A stretch of DNA of 18,919 nucleotides. Source: JBHPGW01 sp042569785. GTDB taxonomy: Bacteria > Planctomycetota > Phycisphaerae > Sedimentisphaerales > Anaerobacaceae. How positions within the stretch are numbered: the stretch's first letter is position 1; every line of letters starts with the position of its first letter. The translations under genes and the position numbers were made by a program. Below the pieces are notes generated by a model, which was not told the DNA's origin, did not search any database, and worked only from the letters and a program-made list of their open reading frames with translations. The stretch is from assembly GCA_042569785.1 (NCBI GenBank), contig JBHPGW010000051.1, positions 1 to 18,919 on the forward strand, given 5' to 3'. Shown here piece by piece: positions 1-6,840 of this stretch.

Positions 1-144
1 TTTTTCGCATGCAACAGCAAATGTTTCCTGGGCAGCATCTTCGGCGAGGTTCCGGTCATCTAGTATAGAATAGGCTATCCATACCATGGTAGGGTAATAA
101 CGTTCATAAAGCTCACCAAAACTACTTATTGCATTTCTTACCAT
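1..144 (-). CDS. ECF sigma-70 factor, N-terminal part (region 2), runs off the left edge
   Basis: Translating the minus strand from the ATG at 144 gives 48 open codons to the window edge. After eight residues (MVRNAISS) comes FGELYERYYPTMVWIAYSIL and then a DD-x5-EDAAQETF stretch, which is the core-binding and -10-recognition helix pattern of ECF sigma region 2. The gene would direct RNA polymerase to a specific promoter set. The first eight codons are not typical of an ECF start: they are an inverted copy of codons inside the region 4 fragment at 190-213. No clear Shine-Dalgarno sequence precedes the ATG (only a 'cggg'). The gene may still be intact to the left with a replaced N-terminus, or may be a rearrangement product. 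Sigma family assignment is confident; the status of the gene is not. Confidence 0.6.
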   Translation of the reverse strand, partial: MVRNAISSFGELYERYYPTMVWIAYSILDDRNLAEDAAQETFAVACEK

Positions 145-215
145 CCCGCGATAATTCTTGAGCAAGACAACGATAAGGAGGTCGCCGAGATGGTAAGAAA
201 TGCAATAAGTAGTTT
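119..215. repeat. 27-bp perfect inverted repeat (119-145 and 189-215)
   Basis: The bases at 119-145 are the exact reverse complement of those at 189-215, with a 43-base spacer. Each arm carries codons MVRNAISS. The right arm continues into sigma region 4 on the plus strand; the left arm continues into sigma region 2 on the minus strand. Pairing ends sharply on the outer side (118 against 216) and becomes patchy on the inner side (146 against 188). Confidence 0.9.
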
Positions 216-1246
216 GCCAAGGCTGTATCGAGAACTGTTGATTTTGCGGTACTACAATGGCATGAATTACGAACAAATAGGGACATTTTTGGGGCTACAA
301 GCGACATTGCCGTGGACGCACAATGGCGAAGGCGATAAAAACCATAACATGAAACTTTTGCTTTGTTGCAAAGTTTTCGGAACTGCTCAGCAACAGCATC
401 CTTGCTCCATGGCCTCCAGAACCTCGTAACAAAAACATGGCCATAATCACTGTGATGAATTTTCCTTTTGGCCATTCTGATAATTAGCGTAGCTCTTTGT
501 TGTCGGATTTCATCTAATAATTCTTTTGTTTCCGGCCAAAGCAAATAAGTCTGGCATACCCCAGTTTTGCTTCTTGGCAAAGTAATTCGTTCTTCCTCAA
601 TGTCATCCCAGGTTAAGTCCTGAAGATCCTTTGGCCCAAAACCACAATTCAGAGCCAACATGATCATCGTTTTTAGCTTCAAATCAGCGTTCTCTATCAA
701 TTTATGTATATCGTCCAATGTGTATAGTGGTTTTTCATTCGAACCGGTTTGAGGAATTCGCTCATTTTTTATTCGCCTTAGCTTTGGAGCTTTTTCAATA
801 AGGTCGGTATCTTCTGCGAAAGTAAACATTGCCCGTACCGCCGAAAGATAGTGATTAATCGATTCAGGGGAGTATTCACGCTCCTTTAAAGAAAGCTTCC
901 AACTGGCAAACTTTTCGACCGTAAGATTAGCTACCTTCAACCTGGGATGGTCTTTTATAAACCGACCAAGCCAATCCTTATAGCATTTCAGCGTTGCCTT
1001 AGGATTTCGCCAATTTGCCTGTTGTGCTGCTATAAAACGATTGGCCAACTCTTTTATAGTGATTTCAACTGGCGGTGTAAGTTCTTGCTGGACCGGCTCA
1101 AACCCCAGTCCCATCCTGTGGTACTTTTTGATGGCCTTCTCTTTGTCAGCCCCCAGATAGATTCTTTTTCCACTCCGCGTCACATAATACTGTTTTGTGT
1201 GTTTGTGGAATGAAACCGGATTTGATGCTGGTCTACTTCTCGACAT
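122..1246 (-). pseudogene. Tyrosine recombinase (phage-type integrase), C-terminally truncated
   Basis: The 374-codon frame starts at the ATG at 1246 with a good GGAGGT six bases upstream. Residues about 10-50 form a short arm-type N-terminus, about 60-155 the SAM-like core-binding domain, and from about 175 the catalytic domain. Visible motifs: LALNCGFGPKDLQDLTWDDI (box I, where the usual catalytic Arg is a Gly, a variant I recall from planctomycete integrases), RSKTG (the beta-strand Lys, about 227) and FYRLRH (box II Arg and His, about 305-308). Native similarity ends at about residue 315. The rest is antisense to the sigma region 4 fragment, so the H/W box and the nucleophilic Tyr are missing and strand cleavage should be impossible. 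The position directly 3' of a tRNA gene fits the end of an integrated element whose body would lie to the left. Confidence 0.75.
146..300 (+). pseudogene. ECF sigma factor region 4 fragment
   Basis: In the plus-strand frame that includes the ATG at 190, the sequence reads (EVAE)MVRNAISSLPRLYRELLILR, then YYNGMNYEQIGTFLGLQ. This is the helix-turn-helix (-35 recognition) part of an ECF sigma factor; compare the family pattern 'LP..YRE.L.LRYY.G.SYE.IA..LG'. The similarity stops at about 297-303. The expected second recognition helix ('..VKSRL.RAR') is missing and the frame continues to a stop at 427-429 through sequence antisense to the recombinase. There is no region 2 upstream in this orientation; region 2 lies on the other strand at 1-120. 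It is therefore a remnant split from its other half. By chance or otherwise, an AAGGAGGT sits seven bases before the ATG at 190. Confidence 0.6.
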
Positions 1247-1330
1247 TGTACTACCTCCAAAATAAGTTCAAAAGTGTAGTCATAAGTGTAGCATAGTATT
1301 TGTCGAGGTGGATGACATCGGAATGTTTTA

Positions 1331-1361
1331 TCCCAAACCCTTTGATTATAAGGGTTTGGGA
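1331..1361 (-). terminator. Hairpin downstream of tRNA-Val, possible terminator
   Basis: TCCCAAACCCTT at 1331-1342 pairs perfectly with 1350-1361, leaving a seven-base loop (12-bp stem). It begins three bases after the tRNA discriminator base. On the tRNA strand it is followed by only 'taaaa', so a classical U-tract is absent. It could end or protect the tRNA precursor, or be part of the attachment region of the integrated element. Confidence 0.45.
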
Positions 1362-1363
1362 AA

Positions 1364-1437
1364 TGGGCGGTATTGGACTTGAACCAACGACCTCCTGCGT
1401 GTCGAGCAGGCGCTCTAGCCGACTGAGCTAACCGCCC
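1364..1437 (-). tRNA. tRNA-Val (GAC)
   Basis: On the minus strand the sequence folds as a complete cloverleaf. The acceptor is GGGCGGT/ACCGCCC (7 bp), the D-arm GCTC/GAGC with a GG-containing loop, the anticodon stem CCTGC/GCAGG, the variable loop AGGTC, and the T-arm GTTGG-TTCAAGT-CCAAT. The discriminator is A and no CCA is encoded. The anticodon loop is TCGACAC, so positions 34-36 are GAC (valine); A35, C36 and A73 match valine identity. Position 33 is C instead of the near-universal U. The stem length and the 74-base total leave no other register for the anticodon. Confidence 0.88.
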
Positions 1438-1454
1438 CGTTAGCACAGTCAGCC

Positions 1455-1482
1455 ATAATACCGGCTAAAAAATAAAAATCAA
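1455..1482 (-). promoter_or_regulatory. Sigma-70-type promoter for tRNA-Val
   Basis: On the minus strand, TTGATT (1477-1482) is followed after 16 bases by TATTAT (1455-1460). The mature tRNA begins 17 bases after the -10 box, leaving a short 5' leader. Fit to consensus is 4/6 and 5/6; not tested. Confidence 0.45.
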
Positions 1483-1540
1483 GCATTTTTATCAAATCTA
1501 TCCGATAAAAAATTTCTCACTCAAAACACCGCACTTATGA

Positions 1541-2041
1541 TCAATCCAGATTCTTTCTGATAACCACAGCCCCGCAAACTTTACGCTCAACATCGCCGAT
1601 TTGGACTGTAAGTGATATCTGAACATTTTTCACATAGGTAACGCTGTCTTCTGTTTCGGTTGCTTTTACAAAGTTCATCGCCGAAACATTATCACAAAGG
1701 ATGTAATTACTATCAGTCAAGTCATCGTTTGTAACAAAATAGAGTTTATCGTCCGAACTGTCATACCGGTAAGTCACATCCTCATTATCCGCGGTAATCA
1801 GCGTACACTCATTTGCCGGCAAATTTGGATCCACCGCATTTGCCGTACGAAGCTGGTTTGTTATTCGAAACATCGCTTGCCGAGCACTGTTCATCGACTG
1901 AAAAATATTCTCGTTTTCACGATAATTGATCGCCGACGCATTAAAGGCCGTCGCGATCGCGGTAAGTAATATCGCCATCACCGCAAAACTCAGCAGAACT
2001 TCGACAAGAGTAAAACCATTTTTACTTTTCGCATTAAACAT
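1541..2041 (-). CDS. Minor pseudopilin / prepilin (GspJ/PilW-like)
   Basis: This 166-residue protein starts with a short basic leader and the class III prepilin site NG|FTLVEVLLSF, with Gly at -1, Phe at +1 and Glu at +5. About 20 hydrophobic residues follow, which would be buried in the fibre core, and then a globular C-terminal domain. Segments such as 'INYRENENIFQSMNSARQAMFRITNQLRTA' (seen in part at 35-65) resemble GspJ/PilW-type minor pilins, which begin with a long helix that sheds strand-rich domains. After cleavage by a prepilin peptidase it would enter the tip complex that starts fibre assembly. A GAGGTG precedes the ATG by six bases. It is the last gene of the pil/gsp operon, 39 bases after the preceding pseudopilin. 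The subtype call is uncertain; pseudopilin itself is firm. Confidence 0.8.
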   Translation of the reverse strand: MFNAKSKNGFTLVEVLLSFAVMAILLTAIATAFNASAINYRENENIFQSMNSARQAMFRITNQLRTANAVDPNLPANECTLITADNEDVTYRYDSSDDKLYFVTNDDLTDSNYILCDNVSAMNFVKATETEDSVTYVKNVQISLTVQIGDVERKVCGAVVIRKNLD

Positions 2042-2080
2042 TTTTTCACCTCAAACAACGAGATACGAAATACGACCCTA

Positions 2081-2524
2081 TCAATACTGAGCACGAATCC
2101 AACTGGCAGAACTGATCTCTCTGGAATTCAAAGAGACAGCTACACTTACCCTGATAAAGCTGCTGCCGCCGTCACCAACAACCTGCTCAAAATCCGAATC
2201 ACTGACATTTTCAACTATAACAGACTGACTAAACGCCGCAAAGTCATTTAGAGAATTGCCAAGTGCATCGATCGGAGGCGAATAATCAGCATCGTCAAAA
2301 CCAGACAAACCACTGTAGTCCGTCATAATTACACGTTCTCGTATTTGCTCAAGGAGAAACTCAGCCGTCGACAATTCGACACTGACACCATTGACTTTTG
2401 TATACGACATGTTCGCTCCAAGCAGTGCGACGATCGCGATACCAACAAAAATTGTCGCTATCAGCACTTCGACAAGAGTAAAACCGCACCCCGAGCACAA
2501 GTTAATTTTTTTTGATTTTCGCAT
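2081..2524 (-). CDS. Minor pseudopilin / prepilin (GspI/PilV-like)
   Basis: This 147-residue protein begins with a basic leader (MRKSKKINLCSGC) ending in the prepilin cleavage site G|FTLVEVLIATIFVGIAIVAL, with Glu at +5. The short globular part has 'LSTAEFLLEQIRERV', resembling the 'A..LAEEKIEEL' helix seen after the hydrophobic stretch in GspI/PilV proteins, and it ends in a strand-rich segment. It is likely to join the neighbouring pseudopilin in the priming complex of the fibre. It lies six bases downstream of gspF, so translational coupling is probable. Only a weak GGGAT ribosome-binding site is seen. Confidence 0.8.
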   Translation of the reverse strand: MRKSKKINLCSGCGFTLVEVLIATIFVGIAIVALLGANMSYTKVNGVSVELSTAEFLLEQIRERVIMTDYSGLSGFDDADYSPPIDALGNSLNDFAAFSQSVIVENVSDSDFEQVVGDGGSSFIRVSVAVSLNSREISSASWIRAQY

Positions 2525-2530
2525 TTTTTT

Positions 2531-3784
2531 TTATCCCGAAACCGCACTGGACATCTTAAATATAGGCAGAAGGATACTCATTGCGATAAAGCCCACAAGA
2601 ACACCCATCAAAACTATCATTATTGGCTCGATCATTGAGACCGTTGTTTTGATGATCGTTTTAAGCATTCTATCGTAATACTCAGAAATATCGCTCAAAA
2701 CTTCTGCCATCGAACCTGAGTCTTCACCACTTTTTATCATCTGAACAACCTGCCCAGGCATCAGATCATACTGACTCAGACTCGATGCTATCTTTTTACC
2801 TTCACGAACATCATCATAAACACCAAGCCACATCCTTTTATAAAGTGCGTTACCTGATATCTGAGCTGTTATCGATATAGTATTCAATATCGGAACACCA
2901 GCACCGATAAGAACACCCATCGTATGCAGGCTTCTGGTGATATACAGACTTCGGCAAACCTTTTTAATAAGCGGCAAAACAAGCTTGGTCTTATCCCACC
3001 ACAGAGAACCTGTCTCGGACCGGATGAAATACAAAAATCCACCAAGAAAACTGCCAACCAAAGGCACAAGAACATACCAGTAGCCACGCATAATTGCGCT
3101 CATCGCCAATAAGGCTTTCGTTGAAACAGGCAAAAGATGTTCCTTGCCCTCAAAAATAGTCGTAAATTTCGGCAAAATAACACATATCATAAAAATTGTC
3201 ACCGATATCGCCATAAACGCTATGATAGCCGGATAGACCATCGCACCTTTGATCTGGGAACGAGTCTGAGCCTCGGAATCAAGGTATCCTGACAGCTTTT
3301 GCAGCATTGAACTAAGCGAACCGGATATCTCCGCCGCCGCCACCATATTCACATAAAGATGGCTGAAAACGTCAGGGTACTCGGCAAGAGCCTGAGAGAA
3401 ACTGTGACCGCTCTCGATCTTTTCTTTAATATCGTTAAGGATCACCTTGAACTTTTCGTTCGTTTGCTGTCCAGCTATCGACTCGATCGTCTCCTGCAAA
3501 CTAATGCCTGCTCGGATCATAACCGAGACCTGGTTCGTAAAGTTGAGAATATCTTTTCGGCCCGGACCAAATTCAACCCTGAAATTCCTTATTTTTTCCC
3601 AGGTACTTTCACCGGCCCCTGCCGAAGAACTCTGAACCCTTTTCGGACTATGCAACTGCTTTTGATCTGACGATTCGACGCTGCCATCATCAGCCATAAC
3701 AGCAGCTATATCATTACTTTTTTGCGATGTTTCAATCATAATCCAACACCAAAAACCTCTCTGCTTACTACTTATGCACTGCAC
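2531..3784 (-). CDS. gspF: Inner-membrane platform protein GspF/PilC
   Basis: A polytopic inner-membrane protein of up to 417 residues with the two repeated T2SSF domains (about 80-205 and 285-405). The first repeat contains 'FTNQVSVMIRAGISLQETIE' and the second 'LHTMGVLIGAGVPILNTISI', the typical paired motif. Membrane segments lie at about 183-208, 233-255 and 388-410. It would couple the GspE and PilT motors to pilin insertion and removal. The listed start is a GTG at 3784 that overlaps the end of pilT by 13 bases and has GAGG seven bases upstream. An ATG at 3739 (protein starting MIETSQKSND) is a credible alternative, since the first 15 residues look unlike the family. Six bases separate it from the next pseudopilin gene. 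Confidence 0.88.
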   Translation of the reverse strand: MQCISSKQRGFWCWIMIETSQKSNDIAAVMADDGSVESSDQKQLHSPKRVQSSSAGAGESTWEKIRNFRVEFGPGRKDILNFTNQVSVMIRAGISLQETIESIAGQQTNEKFKVILNDIKEKIESGHSFSQALAEYPDVFSHLYVNMVAAAEISGSLSSMLQKLSGYLDSEAQTRSQIKGAMVYPAIIAFMAISVTIFMICVILPKFTTIFEGKEHLLPVSTKALLAMSAIMRGYWYVLVPLVGSFLGGFLYFIRSETGSLWWDKTKLVLPLIKKVCRSLYITRSLHTMGVLIGAGVPILNTISITAQISGNALYKRMWLGVYDDVREGKKIASSLSQYDLMPGQVVQMIKSGEDSGSMAEVLSDISEYYDRMLKTIIKTTVSMIEPIMIVLMGVLVGFIAMSILLPIFKMSSAVSG

Positions 3785-4851
3785 GTAACTGCCTCACTAA
3801 GCAGCTTATCCATCTTCGTCGGATTATTCGAACGTAAAACAGCTTCTTCTCTGTCTATAAAACCACCCTCGTACATCTCAGCAATACTGTGGTCCATATT
3901 CTGCATACCAATTTTGCGGGAGGTCTCGATTATATTCGGTATCTCAAAGATACGATTCTCTCGAATACAGTTTCTAACCGCCGACGTACACAGCAGAATC
4001 TCAGTACAAGGCACCATTCCAACAACATCTACACGTTTAAACAGTGTCTGCGATACAACCGCCTGCAGCGTATTAGCAAGCATCGTCCTGATCTGATTTT
4101 GCTGACCAGCAGGGTAAATATCTATTATTCGCTCTATCGTCTGAGGAGCGTTGATCGTGTGAAGCGTACTGAAAACAAGGTGACCGGTTTCCGCTGCCGT
4201 AACCGTCGAGCTGGTCGTTTCAAGGTCACGCATTTCTCCGACCATAATAACATCAGGATCCTGACGAAGAACATGTTTCAAGCCGGATGCGAAGTCAGGA
4301 CAGTCACTACCGACCTCACGCTGCTCTATCATACTCTGATCGTTTTCCATCGCGTATTCGATCGGATCTTCAAGTGTAATTATATGTTTTCTATACTTGG
4401 AATTTATCACCCCTACCATCGCCGCAAGAGTCGTACTTTTGCCGGCACCGGTATGCCCGGTAACCAGAACCAACCCCTTGGGAAGGTCTGTCAACTCTTC
4501 GACTATCGACGGCAAAGATAAATCCCCTAATGAAGGGATCTGATTCGGAATAACTCGAAAAGCGATCGCGATCGTATCTCGCTGATAATGAGCGTTAACA
4601 CGAAAACGATGACCATCTTCAAGTGTGGTCGAAAAATCAATATCACGATTTTTCTCAAAAGTCTTAAATTTTTCATCGCCGACCATAGAAATAACCATAC
4701 ACCTGGAATCTTCATCACTTACTACTCCGAATTCATCCAGTTCTATCAGTTCCGTATTCTTACGCAATACCGGCGACATACCGACATTAATATGAATATC
4801 GCTTATACCTCTTTTTATCGCCTCTGCTAATATAACTTTAACATCTATCAT
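3772..4851 (-). CDS. pilT: PilT-type retraction ATPase
   Basis: A 359-residue secretion-superfamily ATPase. The short N-terminal PAS-like domain (1-100) opens with 'SDIHINVGMSPVLRKN', as in PilT. It has a Walker A GHTGAGKST (132-140), an Asp box ITLEDPIEY (about 158-166), a Walker B VIMVGEMRD with its catalytic Glu (201-209) and a His box TGHLVFSTLHT (222-232). The C-terminal AVRNCIREN (291-299) matches the AIRNLIRE motif that marks retraction ATPases and is absent from GspE/PilB. A GGAGAG lies seven bases before the ATG. PilT normally powers pilus retraction in twitching or DNA uptake; its place inside this operon argues for a dynamic fibre over a pure secretion pseudopilus. It could also be a paralogue with a regulatory role. 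Confidence 0.9.
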   Translation of the reverse strand: MIDVKVILAEAIKRGISDIHINVGMSPVLRKNTELIELDEFGVVSDEDSRCMVISMVGDEKFKTFEKNRDIDFSTTLEDGHRFRVNAHYQRDTIAIAFRVIPNQIPSLGDLSLPSIVEELTDLPKGLVLVTGHTGAGKSTTLAAMVGVINSKYRKHIITLEDPIEYAMENDQSMIEQREVGSDCPDFASGLKHVLRQDPDVIMVGEMRDLETTSSTVTAAETGHLVFSTLHTINAPQTIERIIDIYPAGQQNQIRTMLANTLQAVVSQTLFKRVDVVGMVPCTEILLCTSAVRNCIRENRIFEIPNIIETSRKIGMQNMDHSIAEMYEGGFIDREEAVLRSNNPTKMDKLLSEAVTCSA

Positions 4852-4905
4852 TTTAGTCTCTCCATATTCTTACACACCACTACCATTACCGCCAACGCCC
4901 ACGTA

Positions 4906-6840
4906 TCATTCTTCATTACCGTCATGCATTTGCGTCACGCGTACAACCTCTTCTATTGTCGTCAGCCCCTGCCTTACTTTTTTTATTCCATCGTCAAACA
5001 AACTGCTCCCTCCGCTCTCACGGAAAAGACGCTGCATATTGCTCGCCGACGGATCTTTACCGATAACATTCTTGAATCGCTCATCGACTATCAGCAATTC
5101 ATAAATACCCAAACGACCGATATAACCCGAACCTCTGCAGTTATCACAACCTGCGCCGTGAAAAAGCTCGCCAGATTTAATACCTGTTTTTGAGATATAC
5201 TTCTTAACGGTATCAGTTACCGCATAATTCTCTTTACATTTAGGACAGATCTTCCTTACCAGACGCTGAGCAAGAATACCATTCAAAGATGCAGCTATCA
5301 AATAAGCGTCAACGCCGATATCTACCAACCGAGTAATAGAACTGGCCGCATCATTGGTATGCAGTGTCGAGAGAACAAGATGCCCCGTCAATGCCGCCTG
5401 CACCGAGATACGTGCCGTTTCGCCATCACGTATCTCACCGATCATTATAATATCAGGGTCCTGACGAAGAAGACTGCGCAATGCCGATGCGAATGTAAGG
5501 CCGATCCGCTCATTAGCCTGAACCTGATTACAAAAACCAAGTTCATACTCCACCGGATCCTCTACAGTTGATACGTTGAACTTTTCATTATCCATCTGAC
5601 CAAGAGCAGTATAAAGAGTCGTACTCTTACCTGAACCCGTAGGACCGGTCACAAGCAAAATTCCATGAGGTTCTTTTATCTGCTCGCCAAATGCTTCCAT
5701 CACTTCAGGCTCCATACCCAATTCATCCAGACCGCGAACGATCGACTGACTATCAAGAACACGGATAACAACCTTCTCGCCGCGATTCGTCGGCAGGATC
5801 GAAACTCGAAGATCGACACCCCTGCCGCCCACTATTACAGATATCTTACCATCCTGAGGAAGACGCCTCTCTGATATATCAAGATTCGCCATGATCTTAA
5901 TCCTCGAAACGATCGCAGGATGCATCTTTAAAGGCGAACGTTTCATTTCAAACAGAACTCCGTCTATGCGATACCTTATTCGCGTAAACTTCTTTTTCGG
6001 TTCCATATGGATGTCACTGGCACCTTCATGGATCGCGTTACTTATCAGAAAATTTACAAACTTAATTACAGGCGATTGCCCTGCCATCTCTTCAAGGTCT
6101 TCACCATCATCCTCAATCTCCTGAACAACCTCAACGTCTATCATATCGTTAATAATATCATCAATATCGCCGTCGTCTGTGTGATCACTCAATGATTCAC
6201 AAACCTCCGTTATCTCCTCCGAAGGACATACCACAAGCCTGACATTCATACCTGCCTGATTTTTTAGCCTATCCAACGATTCCACATTACCCAAATCGCA
6301 GGTCGCGATAACAAGACAGTCTCCTTCTATTCGCAAAGGACACAAAAAATCATTTTCTATAACACCAATATCAAGCTTCTCAAACGCTTCTTTATCCACA
6401 CTTTGAGAGTTTATATGTTCAAACTCAAGACCATGGATCTTAGCCCTGGCCTCAAGAATATCGTCAGCACCAACTATCCTCTCCTTGAGCAGCAGCATCA
6501 CCGTGTTATCACTGCCGCTGTTACTGGCCCCGGCAAGCTTGCCAAGCAAAGACTCGTGCTGATTCGCTGTCAGCTTACCCATTTCGAGCAATGCGTCTGC
6601 AATTTCACTCTCGCCAAGCTCATCAATCTGCTCGGGCCCAGGCGATTCGGCTCCCTTAGCCGGAACATACAAATCGCTAAGACCTGCTATCGGATCAGCC
6701 TTCTCTGTTCCCTGTTCACCATTGTTAGGGTCATAAATGCTCAGATCAATACCTATTTCTGAACCCTGATCCTCACAATCCTGTACACTTATACCCTCGG
6801 GCTCAGGGACACTTTCGTTTTGTTTATTGGGCTGCTTCAT
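4906..6840 (-). CDS. gspE: Assembly ATPase GspE/PilB with MshEN-like N-domain
   Basis: A 644-residue cytoplasmic hexameric ATPase that drives fibre extension. Residues 1-75 are an acidic, low-complexity extension. About 80-215 form a GspE N-terminal (MshEN-like) domain, 'SPVIKFVNFLISNAIHEGAS' (256-275) starts the linker, and the catalytic domain follows. Visible motifs are Walker A GPTGSGKST (399-407), Asp box STVEDPVEYEL, Walker B IIMIGEIRD (464-472), His box TGHLVLSTLHT (485-495) and a tetracysteine zinc site, C532-x2-C535 and C565-x2-C568. The start ATG overlaps the stop of the upstream gene by four bases (ATGA), indicating coupled translation. Some MshEN domains bind cyclic di-GMP; whether this one does cannot be judged from the sequence alone. 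The alternative name is PilB, since pilM-N-O and pilT accompany it. Confidence 0.93.
   Translation of the reverse strand: MKQPNKQNESVPEPEGISVQDCEDQGSEIGIDLSIYDPNNGEQGTEKADPIAGLSDLYVPAKGAESPGPEQIDELGESEIADALLEMGKLTANQHESLLGKLAGASNSGSDNTVMLLLKERIVGADDILEARAKIHGLEFEHINSQSVDKEAFEKLDIGVIENDFLCPLRIEGDCLVIATCDLGNVESLDRLKNQAGMNVRLVVCPSEEITEVCESLSDHTDDGDIDDIINDMIDVEVVQEIEDDGEDLEEMAGQSPVIKFVNFLISNAIHEGASDIHMEPKKKFTRIRYRIDGVLFEMKRSPLKMHPAIVSRIKIMANLDISERRLPQDGKISVIVGGRGVDLRVSILPTNRGEKVVIRVLDSQSIVRGLDELGMEPEVMEAFGEQIKEPHGILLVTGPTGSGKSTTLYTALGQMDNEKFNVSTVEDPVEYELGFCNQVQANERIGLTFASALRSLLRQDPDIIMIGEIRDGETARISVQAALTGHLVLSTLHTNDAASSITRLVDIGVDAYLIAASLNGILAQRLVRKICPKCKENYAVTDTVKKYISKTGIKSGELFHGAGCDNCRGSGYIGRLGIYELLIVDERFKNVIGKDPSASNMQRLFRESGGSSLFDDGIKKVRQGLTTIEEVVRVTQMHDGNEE

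Noticed and set aside
1180..1446. Minus-strand frame of 88 codons reading through the tRNA and recombinase leader
   Set aside because: It consists of the translated tRNA-Val sequence and its flank, has no family similarity and overlaps a sound RNA gene.
1953..1960. GCGATCGC (HIP1-like palindrome), also at 4562-4569
   Set aside because: Only two copies were noticed, both inside coding regions rich in GATCG codons; not enough for a repeat family.
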